From positions 3,906,001-3,970,000 of the forward strand of contig NZ_CP061721.1 in NCBI RefSeq assembly GCF_014764445.1: 64,000 nt of DNA. The letters run 5' to 3'. The position numbers and the translations under genes are program-made. Positions within the stretch are counted from its first letter, which is position 1, and each line of letters starts with the position of its first letter. Positions 32,999 through 42,390 of this stretch are shown piece after piece. Source of the stretch: Pseudarthrobacter sp. BIM B-2242. GTDB taxonomy: Bacteria > Actinomycetota > Actinomycetes > Actinomycetales > Micrococcaceae. The notes beneath the pieces are model-generated. The model was not told where the DNA came from. It saw only the letters and a list, made by a program, of their open reading frames with translations, and searched no databases.

Positions 32999-33313
32999 TC
33001 ACTCGTCCTTCCCAGCCTCCGCATGGCTCTCAAGTGAGGGAGTCGGCCCGCTCTTGTGCTCCGGCACGTCGCTTCGGGCTTGACCGTCCTGAACGAAAGT
33101 AATCCGAATTTGGCTCCCCCGCTCAAGGACTGACCCAGCGGAAGGATCTTGGGACGTCACCCAGAACAGCCCCGGCCACGTGCGCGAACGGAGCCCTGGC
33201 CCGTCCGGGTCCCCGGTTGCAAGACCAAACCCAATGTCTGACGCCATCTCTTGTGCAATATGCACAGGCTGCCCAACAAGATCGGGAACAGTCAGCGTCT
33301 GACGTTCCGCCAT
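32999..33313 (-). CDS. single PASTA-domain protein
   Basis: A 104-residue soluble protein with one PASTA-type repeat (LTVPDLVGQPVHIAQEMASDIGF...SQDPSAGSVLERGSQIRITF). PASTA domains usually occur outside the membrane on Ser/Thr kinases or penicillin-binding proteins and bind muropeptides. Here there is no membrane anchor or signal peptide. The C-terminus is polar. AAAGGAGA precedes the ATG at 33313. It may be a regulator or a detached domain; function unknown. Confidence 0.75.
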   Translation of the reverse strand: MAERQTLTVPDLVGQPVHIAQEMASDIGFGLATGDPDGPGLRSRTWPGLFWVTSQDPSAGSVLERGSQIRITFVQDGQARSDVPEHKSGPTPSLESHAEAGKDE

Positions 33314-33497
33314 CGCTGCATCTCCTTTGACCCCGAACAGCTGGAACGGTAAAACCAAACTTTGTTCACACCAGAATACCGCCGGTGACTCAGCAGCGGA
33401 CATTGCCGGCCCGGAGCGGAAGTGCTCGAATGCAGCTGGGTGCCGGTCAAAGTGGAATCCCTTGTCAGTCGAGCCCTGACGAATTGCCGGAGGTCGG

Positions 33498-34289
33498 TCA
33501 CTCGTCTTCTGGTCGACCGCGATCGAGCCAGTCGCCGAACAACGCGGCGAGTAGTTCGGGCCGTTCGTGCATGAGCGCATGGCCGGCGTCATCGATGACA
33601 GCCAGAGTCGCGTGCGGGTAGTGTTCGAGCAATTCGGCCGCGTCGGCATACCCGACGACCGAATCGCGTCGTCCCGCCACGACCAAGGTCGGCGCAGAGA
33701 AGACGGTCGACCCGACGTCGACCGTCCACCCGGCGAAGATACGTCCCAGCGCAGCCTCGTCCACAAGTGCCGTACCCGGCGCAACGCAGTCACGGTACCT
33801 GCGAGCTGTGACCCGTGTGCGCAAGACGAAGTAGTCATCGAACCCCGTCCGCTGTGCAGGTTCGAGTTCGTCGTACGCATCGGCGTCCTGGCGGACCACG
33901 TCGAGGTCAGGCACGCTTCGCGCCTGCCCGGCAAGGGGGCACAACAAAGCCAGGCCGAGCACGATGTCTGGCCGCTGCGCAGCCACTCCACGAGCCAGAT
34001 AGGCTCCGTACGAGTGCCCGAGCAGCATCACCGGTCCCGCATCCAGATGATCTATGAAATCGCCGAGCAGCGTCACCACATCGTCGTTGCAGTTCAAGCC
34101 GCCGGCTGTCGAAAGGCCCATCCCCGGCAGATCAGGATAGATCCGCCTGTATCGTGTGTCGGGAACGATGGCCTCGATCGCCGCCTCGATCTCGCGATGA
34201 TCAACACCGGCGCCGTGCAAGGCAACGAGCGGCACGCCGGCCCCATGCTCGACGTAGTGGACCAGGACGTCGTTGATCCGGCACTCCAT
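33498..34289 (-). CDS. alpha/beta hydrolase
   Basis: A 263-residue alpha/beta-fold hydrolase. HGAGVDHRE forms the oxyanion region, GHSYG carries the nucleophilic serine, and a late DDAGHALMHERPE segment carries the catalytic histidine, with an aspartate in VVAGRRDSVV. Substrate unknown. The ATG at 34289 is chosen: a TAGGGT hexamer (34296-34301) ends six bases before it, which fits a leaderless transcript. The frame extends two codons further to a GTG. Confidence 0.88.
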   Translation of the reverse strand: MECRINDVLVHYVEHGAGVPLVALHGAGVDHREIEAAIEAIVPDTRYRRIYPDLPGMGLSTAGGLNCNDDVVTLLGDFIDHLDAGPVMLLGHSYGAYLARGVAAQRPDIVLGLALLCPLAGQARSVPDLDVVRQDADAYDELEPAQRTGFDDYFVLRTRVTARRYRDCVAPGTALVDEAALGRIFAGWTVDVGSTVFSAPTLVVAGRRDSVVGYADAAELLEHYPHATLAVIDDAGHALMHERPELLAALFGDWLDRGRPEDE

Positions 34290-34427
34290 TCCCACACCCT
34301 AATATGCCGTTGACGCGAACCGCGCAAGGAATCCAGTTGAAGATGGCGGGCTGGCGAACCGCTGGCCTAAGCGTGGCGTTCCCTTCGCGTTCGCCGGACT
34401 GTACGCAGCGCGTTGTAATGTGATGGC

Positions 34428-35312
34428 GTGATCGTCCCTAACATTTCCCAGAACGCTGCGGCGGTGGCGGATCACTACGACGAGCTCGATCCGATTTATC
34501 GTCGTGTGTGGGGTGAGCATGTCCATCACGGGCTATGGTCGACGGGTCGCGAGACCCCCGCCGACGCCGTCGAGGCGCTCGTCGACACGGTCGGCGATCG
34601 GCTGCGCCTTGTGCCCGGAGAGGCGTGCGTCGACATCGGCTGCGGCTATGGCTCCACCGCGAGGCGGCTCGCGGTGGCACACGGGGTTCGCGTTACCGGG
34701 TTGACGCTTTCCTCTGAGCAGGCCCGCTACGCCGCCGCGCATCCCGTACCCGGCGTGGACGTCCATCTCCGCGACTGGCTGGTCAACGGACTGACCGATG
34801 CCTCGGCCGATGCGGCATGGGCGATCGAGTCGAGCGAGCACATGGTCGACAAGCCCAAGTTCTTCTCCGAGGCCCATCGCGTGCTGTCGCCCGGTGGCCG
34901 CTTCGTTGTCTGCGCATGGCTCGCCGAGACTAATGCGAGCGGTTGGAAGGTTCGCCATCTGCTCGAGCCGATCTGCCGCGAGGGGCGCCTGCCGTCGATG
35001 GGCACGCGCGAGGAGTATGAGGCGATGGCTATGGCAGCGGGCTTTGCCATCGATGGCTATGAGGATGTCAGCCACCGCGTCGCGCGCACATGGACGATCT
35101 GCGCCCGTGGGCTTGTGAAGGCTTTGCTTGCCGATCGCGAAACCCGTCGTCTCGCCCTTGGCGCACGCAATCGCATCTTCGTTCTGAGCATCCCCCGCCT
35201 GATCCTCGCCTACCGCACCGGTGCAATGCGCTATGGGATATTCACGCTGTCGAAGGCGAGGGAGAACGAGGCGCCTCGCGAACCCGGCAAATCAGCGGCT
35301 ATGGATAGGTGA
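34428..35312 (+). CDS. class I SAM-dependent methyltransferase
   Basis: A 294-residue methyltransferase. Motif I is VDIGCGYGSTARRLA, followed by the acidic loop region and the AIESSEHMVDK and VLSPGGRFVVCAW motifs, resembling the gamma-tocopherol/sterol/cyclopropane synthase-like group that acts on small lipophilic acceptors. GTG at 34428 follows TAATGT by six bases with no ribosome site, suggesting leaderless expression. Codon choice (more CGAT/TCGA-type triplets) differs slightly from the backbone, consistent with an accessory origin. Confidence 0.85.
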   Translation: MIVPNISQNAAAVADHYDELDPIYRRVWGEHVHHGLWSTGRETPADAVEALVDTVGDRLRLVPGEACVDIGCGYGSTARRLAVAHGVRVTGLTLSSEQARYAAAHPVPGVDVHLRDWLVNGLTDASADAAWAIESSEHMVDKPKFFSEAHRVLSPGGRFVVCAWLAETNASGWKVRHLLEPICREGRLPSMGTREEYEAMAMAAGFAIDGYEDVSHRVARTWTICARGLVKALLADRETRRLALGARNRIFVLSIPRLILAYRTGAMRYGIFTLSKARENEAPREPGKSAAMDR

Positions 35313-35326
35313 AAGGGGAGACCACC

Positions 35327-35708
35327 GTGACAGCGAATTCAATCACCGAGTACATCAACCAGTACGACGGCGATGTGCGGCATCGGCTGCTGACCGTGTA
35401 CGAACTGATCCGGTCGGCCGTGCCCGCTGAAGCTGTGGAGTCGATCAGTTGGCGTATGCCGACCTTCAAACTCGGCACTGAGCCGTTGTTCTTCTTCACC
35501 GGAACAAAGCGCCATATCGGGTTCTATCCGACGTCAGACGCGATCGCGCATTTCTCGAGAGCTGGCCGCATACGGAACCACCGAGCACGCTATCCAGCTG
35601 CCCCATAGTGCCCCGCTCCCGACCGAGCTCATCGGCGAGATTATCGCGTGGCGGCTACAACAGCTGAGGTTAGTCACCGCTTCTTGCCAACGCCCGGCAC
35701 GGACGTAG
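35327..35708 (+). pseudogene. DUF1801 family gene with a 2-nt frameshift
   Basis: GTG at 35327 (AGGGGAG upstream) starts a DUF1801/YdhG-like protein (ITEYINQYDGDVRHRLLTVYELIR...ISWRMPTFKLG...HIGFYPTSDAI). After HFSR the frame is lost at about 35556. Restoring GA in GAGAGA gives ELAAYGTTEHAIQLP and the normal family C-terminus, ending at the TAG at 35706. A two-base slippage deletion in a dinucleotide repeat is the simplest explanation. Confidence 0.7.
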
Positions 35709-36168
35709 CCTGTCTCATCCACGCCACGATCTGGAGTTCGTCGACGTCGTCAATGGACTCGAGTTCCACACCCCGCGTTGACTTGCCCATGCCCACCGGA
35801 GTCACCGGCGGCACAGGCTCCAGAGCGTCACCATTCACAAACATGAGCTTCACATGGCGGGCAAAACCGCCGCAGCTGAAGCACCATCCGTCGCCGACGC
35901 CGTAGTAGGACATACCCCACTTCACGGAGCGCCGGAGATCAGGCAGCGTCCTTGCCGCCAGAGCATCCACCGTCTCTGCGATGCCGCGCTGCGGCTGAGG
36001 CAGGCTGGCGATATACGCGAAGACCGGCTCGTTGCCGACTGCCGCTTTCGCGGGGCTGGCCCTGCCGGTCATGGCCGCCGGCAGCGTGGTGGCGGCGTCG
36101 ACATGTGCTGCGCTGCCCGTGTCCGCCGGCTTGTGGGCTTCCTTCTTACCGGTCTCCCTGCTGGTCAT
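35674..36168 (-). CDS. DUF1801 domain protein
   Basis: A 164-residue protein. The first ~45 residues are polar and Ala/Thr-rich, then a DUF1801 (YdhG-like) domain (VFAYIASLPQPQRGIAETVDALAARTLPDLRRSVKWGMSYYGVG...VKLMFVNGDAL). Related domains occur in an iron-chaperone-like fold, but the function is unclear. The end overlaps the tail of the frameshifted DUF1801 gene on the other strand. Confidence 0.8.
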   Translation of the reverse strand: MTSRETGKKEAHKPADTGSAAHVDAATTLPAAMTGRASPAKAAVGNEPVFAYIASLPQPQRGIAETVDALAARTLPDLRRSVKWGMSYYGVGDGWCFSCGGFARHVKLMFVNGDALEPVPPVTPVGMGKSTRGVELESIDDVDELQIVAWMRQATSVPGVGKKR

Positions 36169-36212
36169 GGAATTAAGTATTGCTGATCAGTCCGCCTTGG
36201 TAGCTTTCAGGC

Positions 36213-36650
36213 ATGGCTATCAAACTTGAGAATGTGGGTATCGCTGTTCGGGATCTTGAAGCAGCAATCGCTTTTTTCACCGATCTCGGCCTCGTGGTCA
36301 TCGGCCGTGACACAGTCAGCGGCGAATGGACCGATACCGCCGTTGGACTTGATGGTAACCACGCCAACATTGCGATGCTCCAGACCCCGGACGGGCATGG
36401 TCGCATCGAGCTCTTCGAATACATCCATCCCAAAGCGAACGAGACCAACCCGACGCGTCCCAACGACATTGGCATGCACCGTGTGGCCTTCTCGGTCGAC
36501 GACATCGACAAGGCCCTGGAGGTAGCAGCGAAGCACGGATGCCATCCGCTACGCGGGGTGGCGACCTACGGCGACGTCTACAAACTCACGTACCTCCGCG
36601 GGCCCAGCGGAATCCTCGTGATGCTCGCCGAAGAGTTGAAGAAAGACTGA
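36213..36650 (+). CDS. VOC family protein
   Basis: A 145-residue single glyoxalase/bleomycin-resistance-fold protein (KLENVGIAVRDLEAAIAFFTDLGL start; HRVAFSVDDIDKALEVAAKHG second module; YLRGPSGILVMLAEEL end). Histidine and glutamate positions fit metal-binding VOC enzymes, but the substrate is unknown. TAGCTT ends six bases before the ATG and there is no ribosome site. Confidence 0.85.
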   Translation: MAIKLENVGIAVRDLEAAIAFFTDLGLVVIGRDTVSGEWTDTAVGLDGNHANIAMLQTPDGHGRIELFEYIHPKANETNPTRPNDIGMHRVAFSVDDIDKALEVAAKHGCHPLRGVATYGDVYKLTYLRGPSGILVMLAEELKKD

Positions 36651-36669
36651 TGCGCAGATCGCAACTGCC

Positions 36670-37992
36670 TTAGCCCAGGACAGCCCATCCTTGCGGCGGC
36701 ACCAGGACGGCGTTGCCACCGGCGTCGATGGTCGCCTGTCCGGCGACGACGGCGGTGGCGCCCCCTGCGCTGACCCGCTGGGTGTCATGCGAGAGGTTCA
36801 ATGCGACCACGAGCGCATCGGCGTCAACCGCGATGCGGTATGCCAGCACCTCGTTGGAGAGATGAAGGACGTCCGTGGTGGCACGGTGCAGCCATGGATT
36901 CCTTCGCCGCACCCCGATGAGCTCCTGGTGCATTGCGAAGATGGGTCTTCCCACGGTCGAGAGCTGGTTGGGGGAAGAGGGGAAAAGCGGCCTCACGTCG
37001 TCGTCGCCCCCGGCCCTGTCCTCCTTGACGCCCCGGTAGCCCTGCTCGTCGCCGTAGTAAATGGACGGCGTTCCGCCGACCGTGAGCAGGACGACGACGG
37101 CGTGCGGCAGCAGCGCAGCATCGGTGAGCTTGCTCGCGATGCGGGTGACGTCGTGGTTGCCGATGAAGGTGAGCGGTGCGTAGGAGCCCAACAGCGCGTT
37201 GTGCCGTTCTAATGCGGCAGCGAGTTCGAAGAAATTCGCGTCGTTGAGGGAACTCCAGACAGCCTTCCAAAGCTCGTATTGCGTGGCCGAATCGAGTCCG
37301 CCGGACCGGACCTCCGCCGCATAGTCGCCGTGGATGTACTCGCCCACGAAGTACGCGTCCGGATGGGATGACCGAACGCGCGCCGTGACTGCGGCCCAGA
37401 ACGACGACGGGACAGCATAGGCGGCGTCGAGCCGCCAGCCGTCCGCACCCCGGTGCAGCCAGTGCTCCATGACGTCTACGACAAAATCGGCAACGACCGG
37501 CTCGTCGTGGTTGAGTGCGACGAGGTGGCGGTGACCTTCGAAGTCGCGGTACACAGGTTCGACGCCGTGTGCGGCACCGCCGGGCCACTCCAGCGAGAAC
37601 CAGGACGCGGTGTCCGCCTCCTGCCCGCGTGCGAGGACGTCCTGGAACGGGGCAAAAGAACGCCCGGTGTGGTTGAATACGCCGTCGAGCAGTATGCGGA
37701 GTCCACGTCTGTGTGCCTCGGCAACCAGGGTGTCAAAGTCCTGTTCGGATCCAAGCCGGGCATCGATCCGGAAGTAATCCGTGGTGTCGTAGCCGTGCGT
37801 CTCCGAGGCGAAGATGGGGCCGAGGGCCAGCCCTGACGCCCCCAGTTCCACCGCGTAATCGAGCCACGCGACAAGGTCCAGCAACCGGTGCTCACGGGCG
37901 GGTTCCGCTGTCGCGGTCTTCTCCGCGCCGACGAAGCCGAGGGGATAGATCTGCCACCAGATGGCGTGCTGGATCCAGGCGGGTTCGTTCAT
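36670..37992 (-). CDS. alpha-amylase family (GH13) glycosidase
   Basis: A 440-residue GH13 enzyme. The four conserved regions are present: DGVFNHTG, GWRLDAAY with the nucleophilic aspartate, GEYIHGD with the acid/base glutamate, and FIGNHDV. The N-terminus (AIWWQIYPLGFVGAE) is typical of maltose/maltodextrin-active members. A C-terminal beta domain follows. No signal peptide, so it is cytoplasmic and probably acts on imported maltodextrins or trehalose/glycogen-related glucans. Confidence 0.9.
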   Translation of the reverse strand: MNEPAWIQHAIWWQIYPLGFVGAEKTATAEPAREHRLLDLVAWLDYAVELGASGLALGPIFASETHGYDTTDYFRIDARLGSEQDFDTLVAEAHRRGLRILLDGVFNHTGRSFAPFQDVLARGQEADTASWFSLEWPGGAAHGVEPVYRDFEGHRHLVALNHDEPVVADFVVDVMEHWLHRGADGWRLDAAYAVPSSFWAAVTARVRSSHPDAYFVGEYIHGDYAAEVRSGGLDSATQYELWKAVWSSLNDANFFELAAALERHNALLGSYAPLTFIGNHDVTRIASKLTDAALLPHAVVVLLTVGGTPSIYYGDEQGYRGVKEDRAGGDDDVRPLFPSSPNQLSTVGRPIFAMHQELIGVRRRNPWLHRATTDVLHLSNEVLAYRIAVDADALVVALNLSHDTQRVSAGGATAVVAGQATIDAGGNAVLVPPQGWAVLG

Positions 37993-38046
37993 GGCGATGA
38001 TGCCTTTCGGTTAGTTCCCGGCCCTGGAGCCAGACGTGCGACGCCG

Positions 38047-39120
38047 TCACCAGCCTCCGCGCGTCGGCGTATGTCCTTTTCGGGCGTCGTCGGGCATGGC
38101 CATTTCGGCGCGCAGGCCCAAGAGCCGGATGGGACGGCCCGCTTCGATCCCGGCTGCCAGGTCCAGGGCCCGCGCAAGGATATCGTCCCGGTCGAATGTC
38201 TCGGGAATCTTCCTCGCGTGCGTCTTGGTGACGAACGGAGCATACCGAACCTTGAGGGTCAGCCCAACCACGGGCCGTCCTTCGGCCACAACATCCTCCA
38301 GGACACGCGCTGTCAGCTCCCTGACGGCGTCGTCCACCTGGGCGGGATCGGTCAGGTCTGTCTGGAATGTTGTCTCCCGGCTATGTCCGCGGGCAACCCA
38401 CGGGGTGTCGTCCACAACACTGGCGCCGTCCCCGCGCCCGAGCTCCGCATACCAAGGACCCATCCTGGGCCCGAACTTCGGGACGAGATCCTGGGGGTCG
38501 GACGCGGCGAGCTCGGCAACTGTCTTGATGCCGAGCTTGGCCAGCCGGCCCGACACTTTGGTTCCGACGCCCCACAGGTCCTTGGTAGGCCGGATGCCCA
38601 TGACGTCAAGCCAGTTCCCGGCAGTCAGCCGGAAGACGCCGGCCGGCTTGCCGAAGCCAGTGGCCACCTTGGCCCGGACCAAAGTGTCACCGATGCCCAC
38701 GCTGCAATGCAGCTGCGTTCGTGCCAGGACAGCGGCCTGCATCTGCCGGGCATAGGCTTCCGGGTCCTCCGTCTCAATGCCGACAAAGGCCTCATCCCAA
38801 CCCAGCACCTGCACCGTGGCGCCGGGCTGCTCGCGCAGGGTGGCCATCACTGTTTCAGATGCCGCGAGGTACGCCTCATGATCGACCGGAAGGATCACGG
38901 CGTCGGGCACTTTCCTGGCCGCAATGCGTAGCGGCATTCCGGAACCCACGCCGAACGCCCTGGCTTCGTAGGACGCCGTGGACACCACCGCCCGTTCCGT
39001 GGGGTCACCCCGGCCGCCCACAATGATCGGCTTGCCCGCGAGTTCCGGCCGCCGGAGCACCTCGACCGCCGCGATGAACTGGTCGAGATCGACATGCAGC
39101 ACCCACCGGATTCCGCTCAC
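38047..39120 (-). CDS. dinB: DNA polymerase IV (Y-family)
   Basis: A 357-residue Y-family translesion polymerase. The catalytic acidic residues are in HVDLDQFIAAVE and in WDEAFVGIE (the usual form is SIDEAY/F; tryptophan and glycine precede the pair here). The YEARAFGVGSGMP finger motif, the VGIGDTLVRAKVATGFGKPAG segment and the little-finger domain follow. Starts with GTG. It performs error-prone bypass of damaged template. No obvious LexA box is seen in the short upstream gap to clpB. Confidence 0.93.
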   Translation of the reverse strand: MSGIRWVLHVDLDQFIAAVEVLRRPELAGKPIIVGGRGDPTERAVVSTASYEARAFGVGSGMPLRIAARKVPDAVILPVDHEAYLAASETVMATLREQPGATVQVLGWDEAFVGIETEDPEAYARQMQAAVLARTQLHCSVGIGDTLVRAKVATGFGKPAGVFRLTAGNWLDVMGIRPTKDLWGVGTKVSGRLAKLGIKTVAELAASDPQDLVPKFGPRMGPWYAELGRGDGASVVDDTPWVARGHSRETTFQTDLTDPAQVDDAVRELTARVLEDVVAEGRPVVGLTLKVRYAPFVTKTHARKIPETFDRDDILARALDLAAGIEAGRPIRLLGLRAEMAMPDDARKGHTPTRGGW

Positions 39121-39155
39121 GCCACCAGTCTGCCCTAAACAGCAGCAGAGAGTGC

Positions 39156-41810
39156 CTACTCCTTCCGCCTCACCACCAGGCCGGTGCCGGCGGGAGCCCC
39201 GCCGTCGGGCCCTGCCGCTGCCTCGAGGCCCTCGACGGTGAGTTCGTCGACGTCGGCCGCGGTATCCACCCGGACGGTGTCGCCGTCCGTGATCGCGCCG
39301 GCGAGGATGGCCTTCGCCAGCCGGTCGCCGATCTCACGCTGCACCAGCCGGCGGAGCGGCCGCGCACCATAGGCGGGATCAAAACCGGACATGGCCAGCC
39401 AGGCGCGGGCGCCCTCGGACACTTCCAGGGTCAGCCGGCGGTCATACAGCCGCTTTCCGAGCTCGGCCACCTGCAGTTCCACGATGTGCGCCAGTTCATC
39501 CACGGTCAGGGCGTCGAACAGCACCACCTCATCCAGCCGGTTCAGGAACTCCGGCTTGAAGGACGCGTTCACGGTGGCCATGACGGCGTTCCGCTTGGCC
39601 TCCGCGGAGAGCGTCTGGTCCACCAGGAACTGGCTGCCCAGGTTCGAGGTGAGCACCAGGATGGCGTTGCGGAAGTCCACGGTGCGGCCCTGGCCGTCGG
39701 TGAGGCGGCCGTCGTCGAGCACCTGCAGCAGGATGTCGAAGACTTCCGGGTGGGCCTTCTCCACCTCGTCGAGCAGGATCACCGAGTACGGCCGGCGGCG
39801 GACGGCCTCGGTGAGCTGCCCGCCCTCCTCGTAGCCGACGTAGCCCGGAGGTGCCCCGACGAGCCGAGCCACCGAATGCTTCTCGCCGTATTCGGACATA
39901 TCGATCCGCACCATGGCGCGTTCGTCGTCGAACAGGAAGTCCGCGAGCGCCTTGGCGAGTTCTGTTTTACCCACGCCGGTGGGGCCCAGGAACAGGAACG
40001 AACCCGTGGGTCGGTTGGGGTCGCTGATGCCGGCCCGGGCACGGCGGACGGCGTCGGACACGGCGGTTACGGCCTTGGACTGGCCGATCAGGCGCTTGCC
40101 GAGCTCCTCCTCCATGTGGAGCAGTTTCTGGCTCTCGCCCTGGAGCATGCGTCCGGCGGGAATGCCGGTCCAGGCGGAAATGACCTCGGCGATGTCATCG
40201 GCGGTCACTTCCTCAGCCACCATCTGCGCGGGTTTGTCTGCCGCTGCTTCGGCGGCTGCGGCGGCAGCCAGTTCGCGTTCCACTGCCGGGATTTCACCGT
40301 AGAGCACCCGCGACGCCGTCTCCAGATCGCCCTCACGCGCGGCCTTATCGTAGGCGGACCGCAGTTCATCCAGCTTCGCCTTGAGGTCACCCACCCGGTT
40401 CAGGCCGGCCTTCTCGGCTTCCCACCGGGCATTGAGCGCATCCAGCTCCTCGGTCTTGTCCGCCTTGTCCGCGCGCAGGGCAGCGAGGCGCTCCACCGAA
40501 GCGGCGTCCTTCTCGTTCTCAAGGGCCAGTTCTTCCATGGTGAGCCGGTCCACGGCGCGGCGCAGCTGGTCGATCTCCTCCGGCGCGGAGTCGATCTCCA
40601 TGCGCAGCCGGGAGGCGGCCTCGTCCACCAGGTCGATGGCCTTGTCCGGCAGCTGCCGGCCCGAAATGTACCGGTTGGACAGGGTCGCGGCGGCCACCAG
40701 CGCCGAGTCGGCGATGGTCACCTTGTGGTGCGCCTCGTAGCGTTCCTTCAGGCCGCGGAGGATGCCGATGGTGTCCTCCACGCTCGGCTCGCCCACATAC
40801 ACCTGCTGGAACCGGCGCTCCAGGGCAGGGTCCTTTTCGATGTTCTCGCGGTACTCATCCAGCGTGGTGGCGCCGATCAGCCGCAGTTCGCCGCGGGCCA
40901 GCATGGGCTTGAGCATGTTGCCCGCGTCCATGGAGGACTCCCCCGTGGCGCCGGCACCCACCACCGTGTGGATCTCGTCAATAAACGTGACGATCTGCCC
41001 CTCGGAGTTCTTGATCTCCTCCAGGACAGCCTTCAGGCGTTCCTCGAATTCGCCGCGGTATTTGGCGCCGGCCACCATGGACGCAAGATCCAGGGCGATC
41101 AGGGTCTTGCCGCGCAGGCTTTCCGGGACGTCATTGGCCACGATCCGTTGGGCCAGGCCTTCCACCACGGCCGTTTTGCCCACGCCGGGCTCACCGATGA
41201 TCACCGGGTTGTTCTTGGTGCGGCGGCTCAGGACCTGGATGATGCGGCGGATCTCGGTGTCGCGTCCGATCACGGGGTCCAGCTTGCCCGACCGCGCCAT
41301 CGCAGTGAGGTCAGTGCCGAACTTCTCCAGGGACTGGAACGTGTTCTCCGGATCCGGGCTGGTGACCTTCCGGTCGCCGCGGACACCCGGCAGGGCGGCG
41401 AGCAGCGCTTCATGGGAGGCGCCGGCGTCGCGCATTAACCTCCCGACGGCGTCACTTCCGGCGGAGAGTCCCAGCAGCAGCACTTCGGTGGACACAAAGG
41501 TATCACCGAGGCGCTCGGCCTCGTTTTTGGCGTTCTGGATTGCCTGCAGGGCGGGGCGGGACAGCTGGGCCTGCTGCGTTGAGCCGCCCGATGTAGCCGG
41601 CAGCGCCTTGATGGCGCTGCTCGCCTGGACACTGACGGCGTCCGGGTCGGCGCCCGTGGCGCGCAGGAGTGCGACGGCCACACCTTCCCGCTGGTCCATC
41701 AGCGCCTTGAGCAGGTGGGCCGGTTCAACCTGCGGATTCCCTGCCGTGGAGGCGTTCATGGCTGCAGCCGAAAGAGCCTCCTGGCTCTTGGTGGTGAATT
41801 TGACGTCCAA
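39156..41810 (-). CDS. clpB: ATP-dependent disaggregase ClpB
   Basis: An 884-residue Hsp100 chaperone that dissolves protein aggregates with DnaK. N-terminal domain (1-145), first AAA+ module with GEPGVGKTA and VTFIDEIHT, the coiled-coil middle domain (about 400-530, heptad-rich [13 protein letters not shown]), and second AAA+ module with GPTGVGKTE and [11 protein letters not shown]. The length is typical. TTG at 41810 is taken because AAGGAG lies seven bases upstream and the protein then starts [20 protein letters not shown]-like operator lies about 33 bases upstream. Confidence 0.97.
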   Translation of the reverse strand: MDVKFTTKSQEALSAAAMNASTAGNPQVEPAHLLKALMDQREGVAVALLRATGADPDAVSVQASSAIKALPATSGGSTQQAQLSRPALQAIQNAKNEAERLGDTFVSTEVLLLGLSAGSDAVGRLMRDAGASHEALLAALPGVRGDRKVTSPDPENTFQSLEKFGTDLTAMARSGKLDPVIGRDTEIRRIIQVLSRRTKNNPVIIGEPGVGKTAVVEGLAQRIVANDVPESLRGKTLIALDLASMVAGAKYRGEFEERLKAVLEEIKNSEGQIVTFIDEIHTVVGAGATGESSMDAGNMLKPMLARGELRLIGATTLDEYRENIEKDPALERRFQQVYVGEPSVEDTIGILRGLKERYEAHHKVTIADSALVAAATLSNRYISGRQLPDKAIDLVDEAASRLRMEIDSAPEEIDQLRRAVDRLTMEELALENEKDAASVERLAALRADKADKTEELDALNARWEAEKAGLNRVGDLKAKLDELRSAYDKAAREGDLETASRVLYGEIPAVERELAAAAAAEAAADKPAQMVAEEVTADDIAEVISAWTGIPAGRMLQGESQKLLHMEEELGKRLIGQSKAVTAVSDAVRRARAGISDPNRPTGSFLFLGPTGVGKTELAKALADFLFDDERAMVRIDMSEYGEKHSVARLVGAPPGYVGYEEGGQLTEAVRRRPYSVILLDEVEKAHPEVFDILLQVLDDGRLTDGQGRTVDFRNAILVLTSNLGSQFLVDQTLSAEAKRNAVMATVNASFKPEFLNRLDEVVLFDALTVDELAHIVELQVAELGKRLYDRRLTLEVSEGARAWLAMSGFDPAYGARPLRRLVQREIGDRLAKAILAGAITDGDTVRVDTAADVDELTVEGLEAAAGPDGGAPAGTGLVVRRKE

Positions 41811-41842
41811 AGAGAGCTCCTTCCGGGAAGTGCATATTTGCT

Positions 41843-41867
41843 AAGTTGAGTCTACTACGCTCAACTT
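41843..41867 (-). promoter_or_regulatory. HAIR-like HspR operator upstream of clpB
   Basis: A perfect 8-bp inverted repeat, AAGTTGAG-N9-CTCAACTT, very close to the HAIR consensus CTTGAGT-N7-ACTCAAG bound by the repressor HspR in actinobacteria. Located just upstream of the clpB start, so clpB is probably a member of the HspR heat-shock regulon. Confidence 0.8.
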
Positions 41868-42043
41868 TGAACCGCGCAACACCGGGAGCATTTTTGCCCA
41901 CAGCGAACCCGGCTTCCGTGGCCGCCTGGCGGCAGCCTGGGAAGTAGTGTCCTTGCACTGTATCGCCGCCCATTGGATCAACCTAGGATCGATGTGTGAC
42001 CGGGGACCACAGCTCCGCCGGCGCACTTCAGCGGAGGTTTGCC

Positions 42044-42385
42044 ATGAAGAAGTTTGCCGTTCTTTACATCGCACCCCAGTCAGCCCAGGCCCAGATGGCG
42101 CAGAGTTCGCCGGAGGCCGCACAGGAGGGCATGAAGGCGTGGATGGAGTGGGCGGACCGTGCCGGAAGCGGCATTGTGGACATGGGCAGCCCTTTGGGAG
42201 AAGGCCGGGAAATCACCGCTACAGGCGCCTCCGAGGTCAGCAGCAGCAACCATGTTGGCGGATACGGCATCCTGCAGGCCGAGGACCTCGCAGGCGCCGA
42301 GTCGCTGCTCGAAGGACACCCGCACCTCATGATGCCCGGCGCCAGCATCCAGGTCTACGAGTTCCTCGAACTGCCGGGGATGTAG
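42044..42385 (+). CDS. YciI family protein
   Basis: A 113-residue YCII-related protein (MKKFAVLYIAPQSAQAQ start; GMKAWMEWADRAGSGIVDMGSPLGEG; GGYGILQAEDLAGAESLLEGHPH; IQVYEF end). The ATG at 42044 has GGAGG upstream and matches the family start. A TAGGAT -10-like hexamer at 41984-41989 would place the transcript start near 41996, giving a 48-base leader. Function unknown. Confidence 0.85.
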   Translation: MKKFAVLYIAPQSAQAQMAQSSPEAAQEGMKAWMEWADRAGSGIVDMGSPLGEGREITATGASEVSSSNHVGGYGILQAEDLAGAESLLEGHPHLMMPGASIQVYEFLELPGM

Positions 42386-42390
42386 GGGCG

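Noticed and set aside
39486..41438. 650-codon open frame opposite clpB
   Set aside because: It is antisense to a certain clpB gene, arises from the GC-skewed codon pattern, and has no recognisable domain or ribosome site.
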